NCBI GenBank assembly: GCA_964247705.1
Contig: CAXTVQ010000005.1
Span: forward strand, 57,185 to 121,184
Direction: 5' to 3'
Source: LMUY01 sp964247705
GTDB lineage: Bacteria; Pseudomonadota; Alphaproteobacteria; Acetobacterales; Acetobacteraceae
DNA length: 64,000 nucleotides
Shown here one piece after another: positions 53,463 through 61,836 of the stretch. The number at the start of each line of letters is the position of its first letter. Positions within the stretch are counted from its first letter, which is position 1. The notes beneath the pieces were generated by a model. The model saw nothing but the letters and a program-made list of their open reading frames with translations. It did no database searches and was not told the DNA's origin. Position numbers and translations under genes: made by a program.

Positions 53463-53564
53463 GGTCTACTCCGGCGCTTCGCAGGGACAATCGCGCGACG
53501 GGGGGCGGCGTTGCGTCGCGAGTGGCGTCACGAGTGGTAAAATCGGCAGAGTGAAGGGGCGATC

Positions 53565-53660
53565 ATGCGTGGAACGGCGCCGACTGTTTACTTCCTCACC
53601 CATCCGGACGTGCTGATCGATCCTGCAGTGCCGGTGATGGACTGTCCGCCCTACTGCTGA
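53565..53660 (+). pseudogene. Truncated histidine-phosphatase N-terminus
   Basis: From an ATG with AAGGGG ahead, 31 codons run to a TGA. The peptide segment TVYFLTHPDVLIDPAVPVMD resembles the first strand and following loop of phosphoglycerate-mutase/histidine phosphatase proteins, but the THP stands where those have the catalytic RHG, as in one branch of the family. Everything after residue 26 is lost. No continuation is visible in the other frames before 53705. A remnant of a deleted gene is the likely reading. Confidence 0.5.
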
Positions 53661-53705
53661 TGGCGATCGCGCCCGGCAGCGCGGGCGCGATACCGGCCTA
53701 ACCCC

Positions 53706-54002
53706 TTACTTCGGCTGGACGGAGGGGGCGTTGTTGCTGCTCCCGGGGGGTGGGATTACTGGCATGAGCCCCGGTTGCGCCGGGCGAACGACGTTCATGT
53801 TGCTGCCCGTTGCGGGGGGGCTGATGACGCCGTTATGGGCGCTGCCGCCCGGCACGTCTGGCCGGGCGCTGGTCGACGGTGCGGGTATAGCGGTTTGCGG
53901 CCCACTGCTGTCGGCTGGTTGCGCGCGGGCGTTGCTGGCAAGCGCCAGGATAGCGGCCAAGCCGGCCGCCAACCCAAACGCAGGCCGTGTCACGGTCCTC
54001 AC
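53706..54002 (-). CDS. Small exported proline-rich protein of unknown function
   Basis: A 98-residue protein with a signal peptide (about residues 1-27, ending ARA-Q) and a Pro/Ser/Asn-rich mature part ending LMPVIPPPGSSNNAPSVQPK. No domain is recognised; a similar PVIPPPG...VQPK tail occurs in short exported proteins of related bacteria, from memory. The GTG start overlaps the stop of the SYLF gene (GTGA), so it is translationally coupled to it. Probably periplasmic. Confidence 0.7.
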   Translation of the reverse strand: MRTVTRPAFGLAAGLAAILALASNARAQPADSSGPQTAIPAPSTSARPDVPGGSAHNGVISPPATGSNMNVVRPAQPGLMPVIPPPGSSNNAPSVQPK

Positions 54003-54685
54003 AGGGTGCCCAGTTCGCGGATCAGCGGGGCCGCGGCTGGGTTCCGCGCCTCGTTCCGCAGCACGATGTCGCTGCTCGATACGCTGCGGCCGTAGTAGTC
54101 GGCGTCCGCCTGGCGGCGCGGTTCGACCAGTGTGCCGTCGAGGCTGATGCCGGCATAGGCGCCGGACGCGGAGGCCCAGACGATGATGTCGGCGCCGGCA
54201 TTCGCGGTGGTGGCGCCTTCGACGGTCGAGCCGAGCGTCGCCACGGCAATGCCGGCGTCCGCGCCGATCTTGAACCGGTCCTGCATCAAGGCCTGCAGCG
54301 CCCGGTCGCTCATGACGAACATGATCATCTCCGATTCCTGCGCGCCGATCTGCAGGCCGAAGCTCGCCGAGCCGACGGTGTAGAACGCCGGGTCGCTCCA
54401 GCCATGGGCGCCGCGCACCATGAGCACGGCTTCGCCGCCTTCGCCGCCGACGAAGAACCCGGCCTTGAAGATGCGCGGTGCGATCACGATCGCCTTGGCT
54501 TCGTGCAGCAGGGTCCGGGCATTGCCGAACTCCTTGTCGCGCCGAAGATCCTGCAGGGTGCCGATGGCATGGTCCACGACCGCCTGCTCGTCGCCGGCTG
54601 CTGCGCGGGCCGGGTGGATCGCCGCGCCGGCCGACAGCAACGCCGCGACGAAGGCCGCCGTGATTGAACGCCCGAGATATGTCAT
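53999..54685 (-). CDS. Exported SYLF-domain (Ysc84/DUF500) lipid-binding protein
   Basis: A 228-residue protein with a signal peptide (residues 1-29) and a SYLF domain. It shows the AKAIVIAPRIFKAGFFVGGEGGEAVLM and PAFYTVGSASFGLQIGAQESEMIMFVM segments and a SGAYAGISLDGTLVEPR end. SYLF domains bind phosphoinositides in eukaryotes; bacterial versions are exported and uncharacterised. GGAG lies nine bases before the ATG at 54685; longer starts at 54712 and above are possible. It precedes the proline-rich small gene. Confidence 0.88.
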   Translation of the reverse strand: MTYLGRSITAAFVAALLSAGAAIHPARAAAGDEQAVVDHAIGTLQDLRRDKEFGNARTLLHEAKAIVIAPRIFKAGFFVGGEGGEAVLMVRGAHGWSDPAFYTVGSASFGLQIGAQESEMIMFVMSDRALQALMQDRFKIGADAGIAVATLGSTVEGATTANAGADIIVWASASGAYAGISLDGTLVEPRRQADADYYGRSVSSSDIVLRNEARNPAAAPLIRELGTL

Positions 54686-54829
54686 TCCAAGCCACTCCAA
54701 AATCGGCCTCATGGAGGCCTCGCTCAGGGTCAAGAACGCGCTTGCGGTGCAAATGGTTGGCGGCTGCGCCGATTCCATCCTGACCCGCGCGCAGTTGCCT
54801 TACCTCGTCGCACCGGCGACCATGGCGCC

Positions 54830-55693
54830 ATGAGCGTTGCCCTGACCCGCCCGCGCCGGTTCGGTTTTGCCCGCCGGCTGCTCGAGAGCCCAGGGGCCGT
54901 CGCGGGCCTGTGCGTCATGGCCGCGTTGGTCGTGGTCGCTGCCGCCGCGCCGCAGGTTGCCCCGCACGGCCCGACCGAGCAGTTCCGTGAGTTCTTCCTC
55001 GCCCCGCCGTTCCGGCTGGCCCGGTTTCCGCTCGGCACCGATAGCCTGGGCCGCGATATCCTCTCCCGGCTGATCTACGGCGCCCGGCTGTCGCTGTTGA
55101 TCGGGGCGGTGGTGGTGGCGATCTCCTTCACCTTCGGCACGCTGCTCGGCCTGACCGCGGCGTTCGCCGGTGGGGTCCTGGACGTGGCCATCATGCGGCT
55201 GATGGACGTGCTGCTGGTGTTCCCGTCGCTGCTGCTGGCGATCGTGGTGGTGGCGATCCTTGGGCCGGGGCTGACCAACGCGATGCTGGCGGTGGCCGTC
55301 GTGCTGCTGCCGGGTTACGTGCGGCTGTCGCGGGCGGCGGCACTGGGGGAGCTCGCGCGCGAGTACGTGGTGGCGACCCGCTCGGCCGGGGCGGGGGTGC
55401 TGCGGCTGATGCTGCTGGTGGTGCTGCCCAACTGCCTGGCGCCGCTGATCGTGCAGGCGACGCTCGGGTTCTCCTCGGCGATCCTGGACGCGGCGGCGCT
55501 GGGCTTCCTTGGCCTGGGCGCCCAGCCGCCGACGCCGGAATGGGGCACCATGCTGGCGGACGCGCTGCAGTTCTACAGCCGCGCGTGGTGGCTGCTGACC
55601 TTTCCCGGGCTCGCCATCCTGGTCACGGTGATGGCGTTCAACCTGCTGGGGGACGGCTTGCGGGACGCGCTCGACCCGAAGCTGCGCCGATGA
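54830..55693 (+). CDS. Dipeptide-type ABC transporter permease (DppC-like), second cluster
   Basis: A 287-residue permease with the N-terminal helix and the FPLGTDSLGRDILSRLIYGARLSL signature of DppC, and the YVVATRSAGAGVLRLMLLVVLPN coupling loop. No dppA- or dppB-like gene lies upstream; the 144-base gap back to the SYLF gene is too short for either and carries no recognisable remnant. The stop overlaps the next ATG (ATGA). It must pair with a DppB made elsewhere, or the transporter is incomplete. Confidence 0.92.
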   Translation: MSVALTRPRRFGFARRLLESPGAVAGLCVMAALVVVAAAAPQVAPHGPTEQFREFFLAPPFRLARFPLGTDSLGRDILSRLIYGARLSLLIGAVVVAISFTFGTLLGLTAAFAGGVLDVAIMRLMDVLLVFPSLLLAIVVVAILGPGLTNAMLAVAVVLLPGYVRLSRAAALGELAREYVVATRSAGAGVLRLMLLVVLPNCLAPLIVQATLGFSSAILDAAALGFLGLGAQPPTPEWGTMLADALQFYSRAWWLLTFPGLAILVTVMAFNLLGDGLRDALDPKLRR

Positions 55694-56685
55694 GTGGGGC
55701 GCTGCTGGAGGTCGAGGGGCTTTCCGTCGGGTTCGAGACCGCGGGCGGGCGGTTCAATGCGGTGGAGGCCGTGGACCTCACCGTCGCACCCGGCGAGGTG
55801 CTGTGCGTGGTGGGCGAGTCTGGCTCGGGCAAGTCCGTGTCCGTGCTGGCGGTGATGGGATTGCTGCCGCCGACCGGCCGGGTGGAGGCCAAGCGGATCG
55901 CGTTCAAGTCCACCGAGTTGCGTACGCTGTCGCCGCGGGCGCGCCGGCGGCTGACCGGGCGGGACGTGGCGATGGTGTTCCAGGAGCCGACGTCCTCGCT
56001 CAACCCGTGCTACCCGATCGGCTGGCAGATCGGCGAGGCGTTGCGCGCGCACCATGCCGTGCCGCGCGGGCAGGTCCGCAAACGGACGGTGGAGCTGCTG
56101 GGCCAGGTCGGCATTCCGGCGCCGGAGCAGCGGCTGCGGGCGTTCCCGCACCAGTTGTCCGGTGGGCTGAACCAGCGGGCGATGATCGCGATGGCCATTG
56201 CCTGCAAGCCCGCGCTGCTGATCGCGGACGAGCCCACCACGGCGCTGGACGTGACGGTGCAGAAGGGCGTGCTCGATTTGCTGGTCGGGCTGCAGCGGGA
56301 GCAGGGCATGGGGCTGCTGCTGATCACGCACGACATGGGCGTGGTGGCGGAGACGGCGCAGCGGGTGCAGGTGATGTATGCCGGGCAGGTGATGGAGGAG
56401 CAGCCGGCCGCCGCGCTGTTCACCCGGCCGCGCCATCCCTACACCGCCGCGCTGCTGGACGCGTTGCCGGAGCGCGCCGAGGGCAAGCAGCGGCTGCCGA
56501 CCATTCCGGGCGTGGTGCCGGGCATCGACGACCGGCCGGGCGGCTGCTTGTTCGCCCCGCGCTGCCGCTGGCGCACGATGCGTTGCACGTTCGAGCGCCC
56601 GAAGCTGCTGCCCGCGATGGGCGGCAAGGTGCGCTGCCACTATCCGCTGGACGATGCGGGCAGGCCGACCGGGTGGACCGTGTGA
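55690..56685 (+). CDS. Dipeptide-type ABC transporter ATP-binding protein (DppD-like), second cluster
   Basis: A 331-residue ATPase with GESGSGKS, LSGGLNQR, LLIADEPTTALD and ITHDMG, and the cysteine-containing C-terminal extension (CLFAPRCRWRTMRC). The signature LSGGLNQR has Asn where Arg/Gln is common. It overlaps both neighbours by four bases. Confidence 0.93.
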   Translation: MSGALLEVEGLSVGFETAGGRFNAVEAVDLTVAPGEVLCVVGESGSGKSVSVLAVMGLLPPTGRVEAKRIAFKSTELRTLSPRARRRLTGRDVAMVFQEPTSSLNPCYPIGWQIGEALRAHHAVPRGQVRKRTVELLGQVGIPAPEQRLRAFPHQLSGGLNQRAMIAMAIACKPALLIADEPTTALDVTVQKGVLDLLVGLQREQGMGLLLITHDMGVVAETAQRVQVMYAGQVMEEQPAAALFTRPRHPYTAALLDALPERAEGKQRLPTIPGVVPGIDDRPGGCLFAPRCRWRTMRCTFERPKLLPAMGGKVRCHYPLDDAGRPTGWTV

Positions 56686-57644
56686 CCGTGCTCGCGGCCG
56701 AGGCTGTGACGCGGCACTATCCGGTGCGCGGCGGGCATATGCTGAAGGCGGTGGACGGCGTGTCGTTCCAGCTCGAGGCCGGGCGCACGCTGGCGGTGGT
56801 GGGCGAGTCCGGCTGTGGCAAGTCCACGCTGGCCCGGGTGTGCGCGCTGATGGAGCCGCCCACCGCGGGGAGCATCGCCATCACCGGCAAACCCGCTGCG
56901 TCCGACCGGCGGTTGCAACTGCAGAACCAGATGGTGTTCCAGAACCCGTTCGGCTCGCTCAACCCGCGGCGCACGATCGGGGCGGCGCTGGTGGAGCCGC
57001 TCGCGATCAACCGCCGCTTCACCCGGCGGGAGCGCGTGGCCGAGGCGCGGCGGATGCTGGACCGGGTGGGCCTGCGCCCGGAGGCATATGACCGCTACCC
57101 GCACATGTTCAGCGGCGGGCAGCGCCAGCGTGTGGCCATCGCGCGCGCGCTGATGCTGCGCCCGGCGGTGGTGACGGCGGACGAGCCGGTGAGCGCGCTG
57201 GATATCTCGGTGCAGGCGCAGGTGCTGAACCTGCTGCGCGATCTGCAGGACGAGTTGGGGACGGCCTATTTGTTCATCAGCCACGATATCTCCGTGGTGC
57301 GGCACATGGCGCAGGACGTGCTGGTGATGTATTGCGGCCGCCCCGCCGAGCAGGGGTCGCGCGCGGCGGTGCTGGACCGGCCGCTGCATCCCTACACGCG
57401 CATGCTGCTGGCCTCGACGCCGTTCGTGGACCCGGCGCGGCGGCAGGCGGGCGTGGCGGTCCGGGGGGAGTTGCCGTCGCCGATCGATACGCCGCCGGGT
57501 TGCGCGTTTGCGGGGCGGTGTCCGTATGCGCAGGAGGTTTGCCGCGCGGAGCGGCCAGCGCTGCGGGCGGTGGAGGGGCGGATGGTGGCTTGCCACTTCG
57601 CGGAGGCGGTGGCGCAGGCGCGGCCGCCATTAGCGAAGCAGTAA
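56682..57644 (+). CDS. Dipeptide-type ABC transporter ATP-binding protein (DppF-like), second cluster
   Basis: A 320-residue ATPase with GESGCGKST, signature FSGGQRQR, VVTADEPVSALD, FISHDIS and the C-terminal CAFAGRCPYAQEVC cluster. The signature begins with Phe where Leu is usual. The GTG start overlaps the upstream TGA (GTGA). It ends the three-gene block; the chemoreceptor gene follows after 81 bases on the same strand. Confidence 0.93.
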   Translation: MTVLAAEAVTRHYPVRGGHMLKAVDGVSFQLEAGRTLAVVGESGCGKSTLARVCALMEPPTAGSIAITGKPAASDRRLQLQNQMVFQNPFGSLNPRRTIGAALVEPLAINRRFTRRERVAEARRMLDRVGLRPEAYDRYPHMFSGGQRQRVAIARALMLRPAVVTADEPVSALDISVQAQVLNLLRDLQDELGTAYLFISHDISVVRHMAQDVLVMYCGRPAEQGSRAAVLDRPLHPYTRMLLASTPFVDPARRQAGVAVRGELPSPIDTPPGCAFAGRCPYAQEVCRAERPALRAVEGRMVACHFAEAVAQARPPLAKQ

Positions 57645-57725
57645 GGTATCGATGGCACTTAATGGAGGTAACGCGCCCGTCTGACCACGTTGCACGTTTG
57701 TAAGTTGCCGATCGGAGTTCATTGC

Positions 57726-59279
57726 GTGAAGGCGGACCTTCGTCCTAGCCCAGAGCTCCAGCCCGATGTGTCGGCTGGTTTCGCCGATGAGGCGGCCAAT
57801 GGCAGCATGCTGTCTCCGACGGCGTACCAGAACCAGGTCCTCAATCTGCTGCTTGGCCTGATTGCGACGGGCATCCTCGGACAAGGTGCTGCAGCGTTGT
57901 TGACGAAGCAGTCCATCGTGACCGCTGCGCTGATTATCATTACGTCTGCAAGCCTGGTGGCGATGACCAAGCGGTTGCATTCCAGGATACCACAAGGGCA
58001 GCTTTTTCTGCTGGTCATTGGGTCGGGACTGGTTACGGCGTGCGGGTTGTTCTTCCTGAATGGAGGGTGGGACGGATCCCATCTCTATCCACTACTCTGG
58101 GCGTTCTCGATCATCAGCGGCGTGGGCATGTACGGATCGTGGGCGCTCACCGCTATCTTCATGCTTGCCGGCGTGTTCGTCACCGTCGGCGGGAAACTCG
58201 TCTGTCCGGACCTCACGTTCGGCTTGGGGGCGGACCAAAGCTGGACGCGGGTGTTATCGACGCTCGCGTGGTGGTTCCTGGCCCTTACCGGCGCGGGGAT
58301 CACCGGGCGGAGGGTGGTCGGCGTGATCCAAGCCGCGGGCCGGGCCCAACAAGCGATGGAGAGTGCACAGACCAAGGAGAACGCCTGGAAATACGAGGCT
58401 GAACGGTTGCGCCTGGCCGCCGCGATGGAACGGGCGAGCGCGCTGACCGACCTGGCCGGCTCGTTCGACGCCCGGGTCCGTTCGATGGTGACGACGGTGG
58501 CGCGGACCTCGGACGGAATCGGCGTCCACGCAACCGAGGTCGATCATTCGGCGGGCGCCACGGGCGAACGGGTAAGCCAGGCCGAGGCGCTGTCCATCGC
58601 AGCGGTTCGGGACACGGAAGTCGTGACGATGAACGTCGCCCATCTGAACGTCAGCCTCGACCATGTGCGCGAGCAGGCGCGCGGCGCGGAGGCCGCGGCG
58701 ACGGAGGCCACGCTGCAGATCGCACGCAGCAACGCCGCCGTCGTCGCGCTGGTGGAAGCGACGAACCGGGTCGACGCTGCGATCCAGCTCATCGGCAGCA
58801 TCGCCAAGCAGACGAAGTTGTTGGCTCTGAATGCCGCCATCGAGTCCGCGCGGGCGGGTGCGGCGGGCCATGGGTTCGCCGTGGTGGCGGGGGAGGTGAA
58901 GCAACTCGCGGGGCGGGCGGCGGCGGCGGCCGGCGATATCGACCTGCAGGTGAGAGACATGCGGTTGGCCGGGGTCAACGCGACGACGGCGCTGCGGAGC
59001 ATTGGACGATCCATCGAAAAGGTCAGCGCGTTCGCCGTGCAGGTCAACGGGGCGGCCGAGAACCAGGCGGGCGCGATCGAGATCATCAATCACACGATCT
59101 GCAGTCTGAACGACAAGACGGAACGGGTGCGGCTGCAGGTGTCGGACGTCGTGAACTCGGCCAACACGACGAGCGAAGCCGCCCGGGCGATGTTGACCGC
59201 TTCCGGGACGCTTGGCGTCGATGCCGGAGCGCTGCAATCGGAGGCGGATGCGTTTATTGCGAAGGTGCGCGTGGCTTAG
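57726..59279 (+). CDS. Methyl-accepting chemotaxis-type receptor with a polytopic N-terminus
   Basis: A 517-residue protein. The first 215 residues hold about six hydrophobic segments with short loops and no periplasmic ligand domain. The rest is a cytoplasmic coiled-coil with the receptor tip QTKLLALNAAIESARAG and GHGFAVVAGEVKQLA, which contacts CheA and CheW. No HAMP domain is obvious. The GTG at 57726 follows GGAG by eight bases. No che gene is in the window. It may sense a membrane or energy state, like Aer-type or MASE-bearing receptors. Confidence 0.9.
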   Translation: MKADLRPSPELQPDVSAGFADEAANGSMLSPTAYQNQVLNLLLGLIATGILGQGAAALLTKQSIVTAALIIITSASLVAMTKRLHSRIPQGQLFLLVIGSGLVTACGLFFLNGGWDGSHLYPLLWAFSIISGVGMYGSWALTAIFMLAGVFVTVGGKLVCPDLTFGLGADQSWTRVLSTLAWWFLALTGAGITGRRVVGVIQAAGRAQQAMESAQTKENAWKYEAERLRLAAAMERASALTDLAGSFDARVRSMVTTVARTSDGIGVHATEVDHSAGATGERVSQAEALSIAAVRDTEVVTMNVAHLNVSLDHVREQARGAEAAATEATLQIARSNAAVVALVEATNRVDAAIQLIGSIAKQTKLLALNAAIESARAGAAGHGFAVVAGEVKQLAGRAAAAAGDIDLQVRDMRLAGVNATTALRSIGRSIEKVSAFAVQVNGAAENQAGAIEIINHTICSLNDKTERVRLQVSDVVNSANTTSEAARAMLTASGTLGVDAGALQSEADAFIAKVRVA

Positions 59280-59301
59280 GCTACGCTCGTCAGGTTGGGC
59301 G

Positions 59302-60084
59302 CTACCGGTCCCGCCCGATCGCGCTCTCGTGCCATTTGTGCAGCACGAGCCAGGACACGGCGCTGAGCACGGCGTAGATCGCGACGCCGCTGAGCGACAG
59401 CAGCACCAGGGCCGCGTACATGCGGGGGATGTCCAGGCGGTAGCCGCTTTCCAGGATGCGGTAGGCGAGGCCGGTTCCTGCGGTCGCCGTGCCTGCAGTG
59501 AATTCCGCGACCACGGCGCCGATCAGGCTCAGGCCGCCGGCGATACGCAGGCCGGCCAGGAAATACGGCATCGCTGCCGGCAGCCGCAGGTACCACAGCA
59601 CCTGGCCGCGCCGCGCCCGATATAGGCGCATCAGGTCGAGCATGTTCGGGTCCACCGAGTTCAGCCCGAGCGTCGTGTTGGACAGCACGGGGAAGAACGC
59701 GACCAGCCAGGCGCAGATCAGCAGAGCGAGTTCGGTGTCGCGCACGTAGATCAGGATCAGCGGCGCGATGGCCACGATCGGCGTCACCTGCAGGATCACG
59801 GCGTAGGGAAACAGGCTCGCCTCCACCCAGCGCGACTGGGCGAACAGCACCGCCAGGCCGCCACCGCCGACCACGGCCGCGAGCAGCGCGAGGCCGGTCA
59901 CCTGAAGCGTGACCAGCAGCGAGCCGGACAGCGTACCCCAGTCCCTGACCAGCGCGCCTGCCACCTCCCACGGGCCGGGGAGGATGTACGGTGGGATGTC
60001 GTTCCAGCGCACCACCGCCTCCCACGCCAGCAGGAATGCCACGCCGACCAAAGCCGGCAGCGAGGCGAGGACGGCCCTACGCAT
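59302..60084 (-). CDS. ABC transporter permease (SsuC/ThiX-RibX type)
   Basis: A 260-residue permease with six helices and the coupling loop LMRLYRARRGQVLWYLRLPAAMPYFLAGLRIAGGLSL of the nitrate/sulfonate/pyrimidine-precursor group. The gene overlaps the ATPase gene by eight bases. One permease gene for three genes means a homodimeric channel. Confidence 0.9.
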   Translation of the reverse strand: MRRAVLASLPALVGVAFLLAWEAVVRWNDIPPYILPGPWEVAGALVRDWGTLSGSLLVTLQVTGLALLAAVVGGGGLAVLFAQSRWVEASLFPYAVILQVTPIVAIAPLILIYVRDTELALLICAWLVAFFPVLSNTTLGLNSVDPNMLDLMRLYRARRGQVLWYLRLPAAMPYFLAGLRIAGGLSLIGAVVAEFTAGTATAGTGLAYRILESGYRLDIPRMYAALVLLSLSGVAIYAVLSAVSWLVLHKWHESAIGRDR

Positions 60085-60814
60085 CGGCCATCGCCCGTTT
60101 CAGCGCCGCCGAGACGGTTCGGCAATCGGCGATGTAGCCGGGGGCCGTGCGGTACTCCTCGTCCCGCATCAGTGGCGGCTCTACGGCCAGGTCCGCGACC
60201 ACGCGGCCGGGGCGCGGCGCCATCACCACGATGCGGCTGGAGAGGTAGACGGACTCGTATACGCTGTGGGTGACGAAGATGACCGTGAGCCCGCCCTCCC
60301 GCCACAACCCGAGCAGATCATCGTTCAGCCGGGCGCGGGTGATCTCGTCCAGCGCGGCGAAGGGCTCGTCCATCAGCAGCACGCTCGGTTGGGTCGCGAT
60401 GGCGCGGGCGATGGAGACGCGCATGCGCATGCCGCCGGAGAGCTGCCTCGGGTAGGCGCGCTCGAACCCGGCGAGCCCGACGCGGGCGAGCGCGTCGGCC
60501 ACCCGGGGCTGCCGGTCGCGGCGGGGCAGCCTCGCCATCTGCAACGGAAGCTGGACGTTGCCCCACACGGTGCGCCACGGCATCAGCGTCGGTTCCTGGA
60601 ACACGAAGCCGAGGCGCGGCGGCCCACCCTCCCATTCGACCCGGCCGGTGGTGGGCGGGGCGAGCCCGGCGATCAGGCGCAGCGCGGTGGATTTGCCGCA
60701 ACCCGAGGGGCCGAGCAGGCTGACGAACTCGCCCGGGCGGACGGCGAGGTCCAACCCATCCAGCGCCTGGGTGCCGTTGGCGAACCGCTTGCCGACGCCG
60801 TGCAGACGCAGCAC
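60077..60814 (-). CDS. ABC transporter ATP-binding protein (SsuB/ThiZ type)
   Basis: A 245-residue ATPase with GPSGCGKST, signature LSGGMRMR, SVLLMDEPFAALDE and VTHS. LGFVFQEPTLMPWRTVWGN is typical for the nitrate/sulfonate/taurine subfamily. The start is a GTG two bases after the binding-protein stop. Confidence 0.92.
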   Translation of the reverse strand: MLRLHGVGKRFANGTQALDGLDLAVRPGEFVSLLGPSGCGKSTALRLIAGLAPPTTGRVEWEGGPPRLGFVFQEPTLMPWRTVWGNVQLPLQMARLPRRDRQPRVADALARVGLAGFERAYPRQLSGGMRMRVSIARAIATQPSVLLMDEPFAALDEITRARLNDDLLGLWREGGLTVIFVTHSVYESVYLSSRIVVMAPRPGRVVADLAVEPPLMRDEEYRTAPGYIADCRTVSAALKRAMADA

Positions 60815-60816
60815 CT

Positions 60817-61791
60817 CTATTGCGGCGCCATCCCGTAGCCGTGGTCCACGAACTGCAGTGTGTAGGCTTTGTGGTAGTCGAGGTCCGGCTGATACAGCCC
60901 GGCCTGCACCATGGTGTCGAAGAAGCCCTTCCAGCGCGCGTCCGTCATGGCGCCGATGCCCAGCGTCTTGCTGTCGCCGGAATCGACGATGCCGTCCGCC
61001 TTCATCACCTTGACCGAGTTGTCCAGCACGTCCTGGGTGATGTCGGGGTTGGCCTGGTGGATCAGCGCGTCGCCGGGTGCGGGGTTGTCCAGGTAGCTGC
61101 GCCAGCCTTCGATGGAGGCCTCGACGAAGGCGCGCACCACGTCCGGCTTCTGCTGCACCATGCGGGACTGGGCGAGGATCACGGTCGAGTAGCCGTCATA
61201 GCCGTTGTCGGCGAGCAGGTTCACCACGGGGGTGAAGCCGGCGGCCTTCTGGATCTGATACGGCTCGGAGGAGACGAAGCCGATCTCGATCGCGTCCTTG
61301 TCCGCCAGGAACGGGGCCACGGAGAAGTTGTAGGGGCGGATCTGGGTGTCGCTGAAGCCGAACTTGGCCTTGAGGAATAGCCAGGAGCCGGTGCGGTTGG
61401 CGGCCGAGATCATGATCGGGCGCCCCTTCATGGCGGCGATGGTGTCGGCCCCCGTGCCCGGGTGGGAGATCAGCACCTCCGGGTCCTTCTGGAAGAACGC
61501 GGCCACGGCGAGCACGGGAATGCCCTGCTGCGCCATTGCCATCGCGGCGAAGCTGCCGGAGGAGAGCTGGAAGTCCACCACGCCGGCCGCGACCTGCTGC
61601 GGCGGGTTGGTTTGCGGCCCGCCCATGCGGATCGTCACGTCCAGCCCGTGCTTCTGGTAGAAGCCGAGCGCCAGCGCCTGGTAGAACCCGCCATGCTCGG
61701 CCTCGGCCAGCCAGTCGGTGCCGAACACGATCTTCGTTTGGGCCGCGGCGGGCAGGGCGAGCAGGCAGAAGGCGAGGATGGTCCGCAGCAT
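60817..61791 (-). CDS. NMT1/THI5-like ABC transporter binding protein
   Basis: A 324-residue periplasmic protein with a short signal peptide (ending AAA-QT near residue 18). The mature start FGTDWLAEAEHGGFYQALALGFYQKHGLDV is the NMT1/THI5-like fold used by ThiY, RibY and related importers for pyrimidine or flavin precursors. No thiamin or FMN riboswitch can fit in the 45-base gap upstream, so the vitamin assignment is not supported by regulation. It heads a three-gene operon and is divergent from a FAD oxidoreductase gene. Confidence 0.9.
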   Translation of the reverse strand: MLRTILAFCLLALPAAAQTKIVFGTDWLAEAEHGGFYQALALGFYQKHGLDVTIRMGGPQTNPPQQVAAGVVDFQLSSGSFAAMAMAQQGIPVLAVAAFFQKDPEVLISHPGTGADTIAAMKGRPIMISAANRTGSWLFLKAKFGFSDTQIRPYNFSVAPFLADKDAIEIGFVSSEPYQIQKAAGFTPVVNLLADNGYDGYSTVILAQSRMVQQKPDVVRAFVEASIEGWRSYLDNPAPGDALIHQANPDITQDVLDNSVKVMKADGIVDSGDSKTLGIGAMTDARWKGFFDTMVQAGLYQPDLDYHKAYTLQFVDHGYGMAPQ

Positions 61792-61836
61792 GCATGGTTC
61801 TCCGGGTCAGGCCCGAAACGATAAGGCATCTGCCCA

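Noticed and set aside
54420..54833. A plus-strand frame ending at the second dppC-like start, as a possible leftover of a first permease
   Set aside because: Most of it is antisense to the SYLF gene and the final 40 residues do not resemble the end of DppB.
61792..61836. Thiamin or FMN riboswitch ahead of the THI5-like binding protein
   Set aside because: The 45-base gap is too short and shows no THI-box or RFN conserved segments.
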